Under the pieces are notes generated by a model. It was not told the DNA's origin. It did no database searches and was given only the letters and a program-made list of their open reading frames with translations. A program made the position numbers and the translations under genes. 64,000 nucleotides of DNA, taken from the NCBI GenBank assembly GCA_964638515.1, contig CAZWZL010000008.1, forward strand, positions 3,964-67,963, written 5' to 3'. This document shows positions 44,132 through 52,469 of this stretch, piece by piece. The first letter of the stretch is position 1. Each line of letters opens with the position of its first letter. The stretch is from CAYPGJ01 sp964638515 (GTDB lineage: Bacteria; Planctomycetota; Phycisphaerae; Phycisphaerales; UBA1924).

Positions 44132-45079
44132 TTACGTCGTCGGCTGGCCGGCGCTCGCGCGGCGTTCGTCGCGCCACACGCCCCACACCTTGACGCCGCC
44201 CCAGAGCGCGAGCACGCCCGCGAGCACCGGCAGCAGCCACTGCAGCACGGGGCCGATCAGTGCGCGCTCGAGGAATCCGGCGCGCTCCACGAGCCGAGCC
44301 TTGCCGTCGGGACCGATCGCCACCTCCGCCGAGCCGTCGAAGATGCGGTCCGCGTTGGCCGCGAGCACCGCGCCCGCGGAAGCGATCAGGAAGAACTTCG
44401 GATGCTCATCGAGGAACGCCGCGGCCCTTGCCGGCTGCGCGGCGATGAGCTTCAGCACGCCGCCCCGCTGGCCCGGGGGCAGGGCCGCGATGTCGTCGGC
44501 GTGACGCAGGAAGCTCACGGCCTGATCCGGGTTGGCGGCGCGCATCACGCCCATCCCTTCCGGCCCGAGGCGACCCATGAGTGAGGCGCCGACGCCGGGG
44601 TGGCGCGCCGCGGCCTCGAGCGCGTCGGGCCCGAAGCGCATCGTCAGCCCCGCGAGCGCCTGGCCCTCGCCCGGACGCGCGAGCGCCCGCAGCGCCGACA
44701 CCTGAAACTCCGCCGGCGTCGAGTCGATCGCGCGAAGCACCGTGGGCGCCTGTCCCGGCGACACGGCCCGCAGCATCCGCACGCCGTCCATGCCGTGACG
44801 CTGCACGAGCGCGCCCGCACGCTTGACCGCTTCCTCGCCGCCCTCTCGCGCGATGCGCTCCACCGTCTCGCGCACCGCGGCTTCCCCCCCCACCTCGGCC
44901 AGCTCGCGTGCCAGAGCTTCCGCGCCCTCGCGCCCGGCCCGCTGGGAGAGCGATTCCATCACCTCGCGCGCTGCTGCCTTGACGCCTGCCGCCGCCGCGC
45001 TCCCCGCCTGCCCGAACGCCGGGCTCGTCAGTCCGAGCCCTGCCGCCGTGACCATCACCGCCCAGCGATGCCGTCTCAT
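44132..45079 (-). CDS. Exported alanine-rich protein with C-terminal membrane helices
   Basis: A 315-residue protein with a signal peptide (about 1-23), a long Ala/Arg/Glu-rich helical body and two C-terminal hydrophobic stretches (about 230-250 and 275-302). Its body contains repeating short motifs of the type AVRETVERIAREGGEEAVKR and 'PGQ-xxV-LRAI', suggesting helical repeats (VSPGQAPTVLRAI, NPDQAVSFLRHA, PPGQRGGVLKLI). Its start overlaps the stop of the upstream gene as ATGA, so the two are translated together. Function is unknown; membrane association on the outer face of the inner membrane is likely. Confidence 0.78.
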   Translation of the reverse strand: MRRHRWAVMVTAAGLGLTSPAFGQAGSAAAAGVKAAAREVMESLSQRAGREGAEALARELAEVGGEAAVRETVERIAREGGEEAVKRAGALVQRHGMDGVRMLRAVSPGQAPTVLRAIDSTPAEFQVSALRALARPGEGQALAGLTMRFGPDALEAAARHPGVGASLMGRLGPEGMGVMRAANPDQAVSFLRHADDIAALPPGQRGGVLKLIAAQPARAAAFLDEHPKFFLIASAGAVLAANADRIFDGSAEVAIGPDGKARLVERAGFLERALIGPVLQWLLPVLAGVLALWGGVKVWGVWRDERRASAGQPTT

Positions 45080-46143
45080 CGCGCTGCCTCCTCGATCGCC
45101 CGTGCCAATGCCTCGCGCCGCATCCGGCCTGCCTCGTCGACCGCGCCGACAAAGCCCGCACGAATCCCGGGCGCGCCATCACTACCATCGACCACCGAGC
45201 CCTCCAGACCGTCGAGATACGCGAGCGTTTCACCCGCGACCCGTTCCTTGAATCGCTCCGTCATCCACCAGTCGATCCCCGCGCCGACCGCCAGACCCAC
45301 GCCCAGGCCCACGGCCACGCCCACGGGCCCGGCGGCAGCCCCAGCGCCCCCGCCCGCCCCGGCCGCGCCCGCCGCCGCCCCGACCCCGACACGGGCCAGC
45401 ACCTGCGCCACGGCCTGTTCAGCCACCACCGAGCCGGCCGCCCCGGCCATGAACGCCGCGAGCCCGCTCCCCACCGACGCGCCCGCGTGCGCTCCGAGCG
45501 CCTCCTGAACGGTCTCCTCGAACCGGGCCCGAGCGCCGTCAACCTCTCCAAGGTGGGCGGCGGCGCTGCCGACCGAGCGCGCGAGCGCCGCGTCCAGCCG
45601 AGCGCGCAGCACGTTGCGATTGGCCTCGAGGTCCTGCGCGAGCGCCCCCGCGGCCTGGGCGATCGCGGCGTGCACGCTGCCGGGCGGCACGACGTGCTGC
45701 TCGAACTTCTCGCGTGCGTAGGACTCGATTGAGGCTTTGCCGCCCCCGGAAACCCAGCCGCGAACCGTGCGCTTGACGACGCCGGCGCGGGTGCCCCAGG
45801 AGGCGAGGTCGTCACAGAACGCCGGCACGCCCCGTCGAAAGCCCTCGAACGCCTCGTGCACCGTGACGAGCGCGCGGTCCACGGCCCGCGCGTCGGCCAG
45901 TTCCGCGTCCGCCAGCGCCGGCTCCACCTCCTCGCGCGACCATGCCTCCCATTCCGCCCGTGACCATCCCGCGTCCACCACCGACGCCTCTTCCCCCGAC
46001 GCTCGATTCACCCCCCTCGTCCCGTGCGCCCAAAGCAGGAACAGCCCCGCGCTCAGGAGGAGCGCCAGCCAGCCGCTCCACGCGCGACGACGCGCGATCT
46101 TTGAAATGTCAGGGGAATTCCTCATGCGCTCTGCCCGATGCAC
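45076..46143 (-). CDS. Membrane protein with long glycine-zipper segment
   Basis: A 355-residue protein. GTG 46143 is chosen because GGAGAGG lies 8 bases upstream; ATG 46125 is possible. One membrane helix (about 24-40) is followed by a coiled, charged domain (to about residue 225). A glycine/alanine stretch follows (about 228-290: GSGLAAFMAGAAGSVV, GVGAAAGAAGAGGGAGAAAG and GVAVGLGVGLAVGAG), which reads as a glycine zipper capable of membrane packing or pore formation. A conserved-looking IDWWMTERFKERV follows. Similar segments occur in pore-forming and envelope proteins, but no family is assigned. It is coupled to the downstream gene by ATGA. Confidence 0.75.
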   Translation of the reverse strand: MHRAERMRNSPDISKIARRRAWSGWLALLLSAGLFLLWAHGTRGVNRASGEEASVVDAGWSRAEWEAWSREEVEPALADAELADARAVDRALVTVHEAFEGFRRGVPAFCDDLASWGTRAGVVKRTVRGWVSGGGKASIESYAREKFEQHVVPPGSVHAAIAQAAGALAQDLEANRNVLRARLDAALARSVGSAAAHLGEVDGARARFEETVQEALGAHAGASVGSGLAAFMAGAAGSVVAEQAVAQVLARVGVGAAAGAAGAGGGAGAAAGPVGVAVGLGVGLAVGAGIDWWMTERFKERVAGETLAYLDGLEGSVVDGSDGAPGIRAGFVGAVDEAGRMRREALARAIEEAAR

Positions 46144-46215
46144 GCCGCAGCCCTCTCCCTCGGCCGGGCGACGCCGCGCGCGTGATTCTTCAGACGCACC
46201 CGCCCCCGAACCGGT

Positions 46216-48288
46216 TCACGCGAGTTCGGCGCGCCGGGACCATTCAAACTCGAGGGGTTCGAGTTCGGCGAGGGCTTTCGTGCGTTCATCGCCGAGCCTC
46301 GCGGATTTGGCCGCATCGCGCCACACATCCGGATCCGCCAGTTTTGCGTCGATCTCGCGGATCCTCTTCTCGACCGTCTCGATCTTGGCCTCGAGCTGTT
46401 CGGTGGTCATCCGCTCCAGCGAAGATCGCCCGCCCCGACCTCCGGAGCCGGTCGGCGCCGACGGCTTGGCCCGTTCCGCGGCCTTGCGGGCCTCCTCCGC
46501 CGCGCGACGCTGCTTCTCCGCCTTCTCGCGCATCTCGCGCTCGGCCAGCTCGGCCTCGCGCGCAACCTTCTCGCGCGCCCCGCGCGCCCGATCCCACTCC
46601 GTGTAGTTCCCCATGAAGATCGACGCGTTTCCCGCGCCGTCGAGCACGACGAGCCGATCGCACAACGCATCGATCAACGCTCGATCATGGCTGATCAGGA
46701 TCAGCGTCCCTTCAAACGCGCTCTCCGGCGCTTCCTCGCCGCCCTCGGTCGCCGTGCGCTCCCGCACACGCGACGGCGGCTCGCCGATCGCCTCCTCGAT
46801 GCGCTCCGCCGAGGGAATGTCGAGATGGTTCGTCGGCTCGTCCAGCACCAGCAGGTTCTTGGCGCTCGCCAGCAATCCCGCGAGCACCACGCGGCTGCGC
46901 TCGCCCCCGCTCAGCACCCCGAGCCGCTTCTCCTGCTCATCTCCCGAGAACAGGAACGCACCCGCAAGGTCCCGCGCCTTCTGCTCTGACCACTGCGCGC
47001 CTGGGTTCTCTTCCGACACGCGCTTCTGGAGATACCGGAACACCTGCGCCTCGGGATCAAGCCCGTCATGCGTCTGCCGGTAGTACCCCGGAATGACGTT
47101 GGCGCCCAGCCGCGCCGTGCCCCCGTCCGGATCGATCTCCCCCAGCATCGTGCGCACGAGCGTGGTCTTGCCCGCGCCATTTGGGCCGATCACTCCCCAA
47201 CGCTCGCCCCGTGCGATCGTCAGATCAAAGTCGCGGAACAGCACCCTCGTGCTCCCGTCGAGATTGGTGTACTGCTTGGTGAGCCCGCGAGCGCTCGCCA
47301 CCATGTCGCCCGATCTCGGCGCCTCGGGCAGCGCGAGCCGCATCGCGCTCACCTCCATCGGCCGCTCCAGCGCCGAGTCGGCGCGCTCGCGATCCAGCCT
47401 CGACTCGCGCCCCTTGGCCTGCTTGGCGCGCTGCCCGGCCCGATACCGATCTATGAACGCCTGCTCCTGCCGAAATTTGGTCTGCTGCTTCTCGTACGCC
47501 CGGAACTGCGTCAGCCGACGCTGCGCACGAATCTCACGGAACGCGTCGTAACCCCCCGGGTAATCGATCAGCCGCCCCCGCTCCACCTCCACGATCCGCG
47601 TCACCACGCGCTGCAACAGCCTGCGGTCGTGCGACACGATCACCGCGGCCCCGCGAAACTCCTCGAGCAGCCACGACTCCAGCCACTCACGCCCCTGGAT
47701 GTCCAAGTGGTTCGTCGGCTCGTCCAGCAGCAGCACATCGGGGCTCTCCAGCAGCAGACGAGCCAGCGCCAGCCGCCCTCGCTGCCCGCCCGAAAGCCCC
47801 CCGACCTTCACGCCGAACTCCGCGTCGGTCAGACCAACGCCGTGCAGCGTGGCGTCGATCGTGTGATCGATGGCGTACCCGCCCAACGCCTCGATCTGAC
47901 GCTCGATCACGCTCTGGCGCGACATCAGCCGCTCCAGACGCGCCGCGTCGTCTCCGGCCGCGGCCATCTCGTCGAAGAGCTTGTGCTGCTGCGCGTGCAG
48001 CGCGTGCAGCTCCGCGAACGCTCCCTCAGCCGAGTCGCGAAGCGTCTCCGTCGGATCGAACGTCGGGTCCTGCTCCAGCCGACCGACCCGCCGCCCCCGC
48101 GCCAGATTCACCTCCCCCTCATCCGGCGCCAGGTCCGACGAGATGATCTTGAGCAGCGTGCTCTTGCCCTCGCCGTTGCGCCCCACCAGCCCGATGCGCT
48201 CCCCGGCCTCCAGCGACAGCGAGACGCGATCCAGGATCACGTCGACGCCGAAGATCTTCTGCACATTGACCGCGGCAAGCAGGGGCAT
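46216..48288 (-). CDS. ABC-F family ATPase (Uup-like)
   Basis: A 690-residue soluble protein with two ABC domains. Walker A sequences are GRNGEGKST (about 36-44) and GPNGAGKTT; signatures are LSGGQRGRL and LSGGERSRV; Walker B sequences end in DEPTNHLD in both halves. A linker of about 60 residues (RAYEKQQTKFRQEQ) and a C-terminal coiled coil (about 580-690, rich in Arg/Glu with EAKIETVEKRI) resemble Uup and other ABC-F factors that act at the ribosome or on DNA branch structures. It follows lpxA by 30 bases on the same strand, perhaps a read-through member of the envelope operon. Confidence 0.93.
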   Translation of the reverse strand: MPLLAAVNVQKIFGVDVILDRVSLSLEAGERIGLVGRNGEGKSTLLKIISSDLAPDEGEVNLARGRRVGRLEQDPTFDPTETLRDSAEGAFAELHALHAQQHKLFDEMAAAGDDAARLERLMSRQSVIERQIEALGGYAIDHTIDATLHGVGLTDAEFGVKVGGLSGGQRGRLALARLLLESPDVLLLDEPTNHLDIQGREWLESWLLEEFRGAAVIVSHDRRLLQRVVTRIVEVERGRLIDYPGGYDAFREIRAQRRLTQFRAYEKQQTKFRQEQAFIDRYRAGQRAKQAKGRESRLDRERADSALERPMEVSAMRLALPEAPRSGDMVASARGLTKQYTNLDGSTRVLFRDFDLTIARGERWGVIGPNGAGKTTLVRTMLGEIDPDGGTARLGANVIPGYYRQTHDGLDPEAQVFRYLQKRVSEENPGAQWSEQKARDLAGAFLFSGDEQEKRLGVLSGGERSRVVLAGLLASAKNLLVLDEPTNHLDIPSAERIEEAIGEPPSRVRERTATEGGEEAPESAFEGTLILISHDRALIDALCDRLVVLDGAGNASIFMGNYTEWDRARGAREKVAREAELAEREMREKAEKQRRAAEEARKAAERAKPSAPTGSGGRGGRSSLERMTTEQLEAKIETVEKRIREIDAKLADPDVWRDAAKSARLGDERTKALAELEPLEFEWSRRAELA

Positions 48289-48318
48289 GGGGCCGCGATG
48301 ATAGACCGCACGCCGCCC

Positions 48319-49212
48319 TCAGCCTCGCGTCCGCTGCGTCTCCAGCCAGCGTCCGTGCACCCCGACGCCCATCCGCTCCACGAAATCACACAAGCGCGTC
48401 ACGGCCTCGCTGCCCCCCTCCTCCCGGCGCAGCCGCTCCAATCGCCGGGAAACCGTGTCCTCTTCCCCCTCTCCGCGACGCTCAGACCGCTTCCGGAACA
48501 GCGCCCGGAACGATCGCTTCACGCGCTCGACTTCCACCTCGTCCCACCCCCGACGCGTCATCGCCACCGTGTTCACCTTGCGAGGCTCCGCCGGGCTCCC
48601 CTCCACCACCAGGAACGGAGGCACGTCCTTCACCACCCGCGCCAAGCCCGCCACGAAAGACAATCGCCCGATCGTCGTGAAGTGATGCACGGCCGCGGCT
48701 CCGGCCACCGTCGCGCCCGTCTCCACCACACAGTGCCCGCCCAGCAGCACGCCGTTCGCAAGAATCACGCCGTCCTCGAGCACACAATCGTGCGCCACGT
48801 GCGCGCCAACCATGATCAGACAGCCGCTCCCCACCCGCGTCTCGCCGCCCCCGCTGGCCGTCCCGCGATGCAGCGTGGCGTGCTCGCGGATCACGTTGCG
48901 GTCCCCGATCACCAGGCGCGTGTCCTCCCCACGGAATTTCAGATCCTGCGGGTCGGCGCCCAGCACCGCGAACGGAAAAACCTCGTTGCCCTCACCCAGC
49001 GTCGTGTTCGCCTGCACCACCACGTGCGCGTGCAGCACCGTGCCGCGCCCCACCCGAACGCCCGGGCCAAGCACGCAGTACGGCCCCACCCGAGCCCCGT
49101 TCTCCACCACCGCGCTGCCGTCCACCACCGCCGTCGAATCGATCTCCGGCGCGCGCGACGACAACGCCTCCACTTCTACCGCCCGCGACTTGGACGCAAC
49201 GCCCCGCGTCAT
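48319..49212 (-). CDS. lpxA: UDP-N-acetylglucosamine acyltransferase
   Basis: A 297-residue left-handed beta-helix protein from ATG 49212. LpxA transfers a 3-hydroxyacyl chain from acyl carrier protein to UDP-GlcNAc, the first step of lipid A synthesis. Hexapeptide repeats run from about residue 25 to 190; the catalytic His is His141 in VGAHVAHDC, and AVLGADPQDLKFRGE and RNVIREHATLHRGT are family landmarks. The start overlaps the lpxC-fabZ stop as ATGA. The C-terminal region is basic and longer than usual (RSFRALFRKRSERRGEGEE). Together with lpxC, lpxD and an LpxL-like enzyme it shows that the cell makes lipid A. Confidence 0.92.
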   Translation of the reverse strand: MTRGVASKSRAVEVEALSSRAPEIDSTAVVDGSAVVENGARVGPYCVLGPGVRVGRGTVLHAHVVVQANTTLGEGNEVFPFAVLGADPQDLKFRGEDTRLVIGDRNVIREHATLHRGTASGGGETRVGSGCLIMVGAHVAHDCVLEDGVILANGVLLGGHCVVETGATVAGAAAVHHFTTIGRLSFVAGLARVVKDVPPFLVVEGSPAEPRKVNTVAMTRRGWDEVEVERVKRSFRALFRKRSERRGEGEEDTVSRRLERLRREEGGSEAVTRLCDFVERMGVGVHGRWLETQRTRG

Positions 49213-50648
49213 CCCTCGGCCTCCGCATCCACCATCATGAACTTCACGCGCGCTTCCGCCACCACCGTGCCGTCCACACGCGCCTTGCACTGCACGTCCC
49301 CGAATCGGTCCGAAGACTTCACGGCCTCCGTCTCCATCACGAGCTGATCGCCCGGCGCCACGGGCCGACGCAGCTTCACGCGGTCCATCGACAGCAGCAC
49401 CGCGATCTTGCCGCGACGATCCAGCCGTTGGCTCAGCATCAGCCCCGCCAGCTGGCTCATGGCCTCCACGATGAGCACCCCGGGCATGATCGGCGCCCCC
49501 GGATAATGCCCCTCGAAGAACGGCTCGTTGATCGTCACGTTCTTGATGCCCACCGCGCGACGGTCCGCCTCCATCTCCAGCACGCGATCCACCAGCACCA
49601 TCGGATAGCGGTGCGGCAGCACCCGCAGCACCTCCCGGATGTCCATGGCGGGCCGACCATCCCCCGACGGCCGCTTCGCGATCCGCTCCCGCCGACGAAC
49701 CTGCTCCACGAGCGCACGCGCCAAACGCTGATTCAACGCGTGCCCCGAGCGACTCGCCATCACGCGGCCCTGGATCGGACGACCCACCAGCGCCAGATCA
49801 CCCAACAGGTCAAGCAGCTTGTGACGCACCGGTTCGTCGTCGAAGCGGTACGCGTTGTCCACCGGACCACGGTCCCCGATCACCAGCATGTCCTTCGGCG
49901 ACACGTGCGAGAACAGGCCCTTGGCCCGCATCGCCTCGGCCTCCGACAGCAGCGCAAACGATCGCGCCGGCGCGATCTCCCGGGCATAACGCTCCGCGCC
50001 GCGCCCCAAGCCCGAGCCGTTCGTTCGCGCCGGGCTCTCGTGCCACAGCGAGAACGCCGCGACCTGCCGCTTCAGGGGCGACTCTCCGCCGTAATCAAGG
50101 TCGTACACCAGCTCGAGAGACGGGCTCTCGTTGGGCGCCGCGATGATCACGGCCTCGCCCCCGTCGGGCATCCCCGACGGCGAGCGCACCGTCACCGGCT
50201 CCGTCACCACCAGCGGACGACGCGGCGCGTCGAGGTCCTTCAGCCCCGCGCGCTCGATCGCTTCCACGAAGAACTGCGAAGAGCCGTCGCCGATCGGCAC
50301 CTCCTCCGCGTCGATGTCGATGCACGCATTGTCGATGCCCAGCCCGGCCAGCGCGCTCAGGCAATGCTCCACCGTCTCCACCACCGCCTCGGAACGACTG
50401 TCCCCGTCCTCATGCTGCGGCGTCGGCGCGCGCAACGCCGTGCGACGCAGCCGGTCCACCACGTTCTCCACGCGAGCCGGGATCGTCGGCGCTCCCGGGA
50501 GATCCACCCTGCGGAACACCACCCCCGAATCCGCCGGGGCCTCACGGATCGTCGCCGTGGAACGCTGGCCCGTGAACAGACCGACACCCTTCACCACGAC
50601 GGGCGATGCCACGGTTCGTTGGGGCTGTTCGATCGTCTCGACGGTCAT
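49209..50648 (-). CDS. lpxC/fabZ: Bifunctional UDP-3-O-acyl-GlcNAc deacetylase / 3-hydroxyacyl-ACP dehydratase (LpxC-FabZ fusion)
   Basis: A 479-residue fusion. The LpxC part (about 10-315) has zinc ligands His95 (VEHCLSAL), His276 and Asp280 (RHKLLDLLGD) and the catalytic His303 (SGHALNQ). It removes the N-acetyl group from the LpxA product, the committed step of lipid A synthesis. The FabZ part (about 335-475) has His381 (EGHYPGAPIMPG) and Glu395 (IVEAMSQ) and dehydrates 3-hydroxyacyl-ACP for fatty acid synthesis. The fusion puts both users of the 3-hydroxyacyl-ACP pool on one chain. lpxD lies one base upstream and lpxA overlaps downstream. Fusions of this type are known in Bacteroidetes and in planctomycetes. 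Confidence 0.95.
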   Translation of the reverse strand: MTVETIEQPQRTVASPVVVKGVGLFTGQRSTATIREAPADSGVVFRRVDLPGAPTIPARVENVVDRLRRTALRAPTPQHEDGDSRSEAVVETVEHCLSALAGLGIDNACIDIDAEEVPIGDGSSQFFVEAIERAGLKDLDAPRRPLVVTEPVTVRSPSGMPDGGEAVIIAAPNESPSLELVYDLDYGGESPLKRQVAAFSLWHESPARTNGSGLGRGAERYAREIAPARSFALLSEAEAMRAKGLFSHVSPKDMLVIGDRGPVDNAYRFDDEPVRHKLLDLLGDLALVGRPIQGRVMASRSGHALNQRLARALVEQVRRRERIAKRPSGDGRPAMDIREVLRVLPHRYPMVLVDRVLEMEADRRAVGIKNVTINEPFFEGHYPGAPIMPGVLIVEAMSQLAGLMLSQRLDRRGKIAVLLSMDRVKLRRPVAPGDQLVMETEAVKSSDRFGDVQCKARVDGTVVAEARVKFMMVDAEAEG

Positions 50649-50649
50649 C

Positions 50650-51705
50650 TCAGGGCGTGGGGCCGGACTTGCGCATCAAACGCCGAACCTGCTGAATGAG
50701 GTCCGGCAGCTGCCTCTGGGCAGCCACGATCCGCATGGTAGTCCGCACCGGCTGCGCCGGATACCCCACCCAGTCCTCACCGGCGGGGATGTCGTGCATC
50801 ACACCCGAACGCGCCCCCACCTTGGCCCCCGCGCCGATCGTCATGTTATCGGCAACGCCCACGCCCCCGCCCAGCACCGCGCCGTCCCCGATCGTCACGC
50901 TCCCCGATATCCCGCACGCCCCGCAGATGATCACGCAGCGGCCCACACGACAGTTGTGCCCGATCTGCACGAGATTATCGATCTTCGTCCCCGAGCCGAT
51001 CGTCGTCGGCCCGAACTTGCCGCGATCCACGTTCGCGTTCGCGCCGATCTCCACGTCGTCCCCGATCTCAACGTGCCCCGCGTGCGGGATCTTCACAAGC
51101 GATTTCCCGTCCGCGCTCGCCCGATAGCCGAACCCGTCCGCCCCGATCACCGCGTTGGCGTGCACGCGCACCCGGTCCCCGATCGTGCACCGATCCTCGA
51201 CCACGACTCCCGAGCGAAACTCGCAGTCGGCTCCGACACGCACCCCGGCCCCGATGCTCACGCCCGCGTGCAGGGCCGTCCGCGCCCCCACCACCGATCC
51301 CGCCCCGATGCTCACCGCCGGCCCCACGCGCGCCGTCGAGTCCACGCGCGCCGAGGCGTCGATGTGCGCCGTCGGGTGCACGCCCACCGCCGGCAGGCTC
51401 GTCGGCGGCGTGAGCGCCTCCAGCATCTCGATCAGCGCGCGATCCGCGTCCTCCACCACCAGCAACGCGCGACCCTCGAGCGCCGAGACCTCCACCCCCT
51501 TCGACACCACCGCGGCCGCCGCGCGGCTCTCCCGCCACAGCGCCGCGTACTTCACGTCGCGAATGAACGTCAGCGTCGTGCGGTCCGCGCGATCGATGGC
51601 GTCGAGACGCGTGATCGCCAGGTCCGCGGGTCCTCGAAGCTCCGCGCGCAATCGCGACGCGAGCTCTCCGGTGGTCCAGCGCGTCGTTCCGTTGCCTTCC
51701 GCCAT
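50650..51705 (-). CDS. lpxD: UDP-3-O-(3-hydroxyacyl)glucosamine N-acyltransferase
   Basis: A 351-residue protein. An N-terminal uridine-binding domain (about 1-100, LASRLRAELRG, LTFIRDVKYAALW) precedes a left-handed beta-helix of hexapeptide repeats (about 105-330). The catalytic His is His250 in QIGHNCRVG, and GADGFGYRASADG is typical. LpxD adds the second acyl chain to the lipid A precursor after LpxC. Start ATG 51705 lies 35 bases after the skp stop. It is one base from lpxC-fabZ, so translation is probably coupled. Confidence 0.94.
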   Translation of the reverse strand: MAEGNGTTRWTTGELASRLRAELRGPADLAITRLDAIDRADRTTLTFIRDVKYAALWRESRAAAAVVSKGVEVSALEGRALLVVEDADRALIEMLEALTPPTSLPAVGVHPTAHIDASARVDSTARVGPAVSIGAGSVVGARTALHAGVSIGAGVRVGADCEFRSGVVVEDRCTIGDRVRVHANAVIGADGFGYRASADGKSLVKIPHAGHVEIGDDVEIGANANVDRGKFGPTTIGSGTKIDNLVQIGHNCRVGRCVIICGACGISGSVTIGDGAVLGGGVGVADNMTIGAGAKVGARSGVMHDIPAGEDWVGYPAQPVRTTMRIVAAQRQLPDLIQQVRRLMRKSGPTP

Positions 51706-51740
51706 CTCCGCAATGCGCCTCCGAACGACTCCGCCGGAAC

Positions 51741-52367
51741 TCAGCGCTTGTTCGCGCCCAGCCGGTGCTCGTTGTTCATCGTCGAGATCAGCTCGTCCGT
51801 GGCGTCCAGCGTGGGCGCCGCGAACAACGTCCGACGCGACGCGATCAACGCCCGGATGTTCCCCTCCGAAACGTTCTCCGGCACACCCTCGCCCGCGTCG
51901 TTGTTGAGCACGACGTCATACCCGTTCTGCGTCGCCAACCGACCGGACGCATCCAGCACCTTGCGGAAGATCTCCGCCCAGATCGCCCCGCGCTTCTCGT
52001 CGATCAGCTGCACCGAGATGTCCCCCTCCATCTTCAGCTCCACCGTCAGTCGGCGCGCCTCCTCCCACTTCTGACGGTACTCCGGCGACTTCTGCGGCAG
52101 CAGCTTCAACGCCGCCTGCGCGTCCGCCAACGCCTTGTCCTTGGTCTGCACCCGGGCCTTGAGCGATTCGCGGTACGCGTTCAACTCCTGCTCGCGCTCC
52201 GCCAGCTCGTCCAGGCTGTTCACGACCTTCTGCACGTCGATCGTCGCGATCGTTGCCGCCCGCGGCGCCGTGCGCGACCCCTGTCGCGCCCCGGCCGTCC
52301 ATGACGCCGCCGTGGCCGCCACCAAGCCCGCAACCACCCAACCAGCCGTCCCAAGCGTGCGCTTCAT
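51741..52367 (-). CDS. skp: OmpH/Skp-family periplasmic chaperone
   Basis: A 208-residue protein from ATG 52367 (GGAGG upstream; an ATG nine codons earlier is less likely). A signal peptide (about 1-28) is followed by ATIATIDVQKVVNSLDE, the start of the OmpH domain, and a long charged coiled coil (about 60-145, EREQELNAYRESLKARV and KWEEARRLTVELKM). The C-terminal part has IRKVLDASGRLA-like and VVLNNDAG segments that complete the head. Skp holds unfolded outer-membrane proteins on their way to BamA, whose gene lies directly upstream. It is longer than E. coli Skp. Confidence 0.9.
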   Translation of the reverse strand: MKRTLGTAGWVVAGLVAATAASWTAGARQGSRTAPRAATIATIDVQKVVNSLDELAEREQELNAYRESLKARVQTKDKALADAQAALKLLPQKSPEYRQKWEEARRLTVELKMEGDISVQLIDEKRGAIWAEIFRKVLDASGRLATQNGYDVVLNNDAGEGVPENVSEGNIRALIASRRTLFAAPTLDATDELISTMNNEHRLGANKR

Positions 52368-52469
52368 GCCTGCCTCCATACGGATGCTCGTCACAACCCG
52401 CGCCTCCGGCGCGCTCCGAACCCGACATCATACAGACCCCGGAGTCCCCTTCCCGTTCCCCGTCCCGGC

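Noticed and set aside
47068..49347. 759-codon plus-strand frame opposite ABC-F and lpxA
   Set aside because: Arg/His/Leu/Pro-rich antisense artefact. The minus strand has Walker motifs and hexapeptide repeats.
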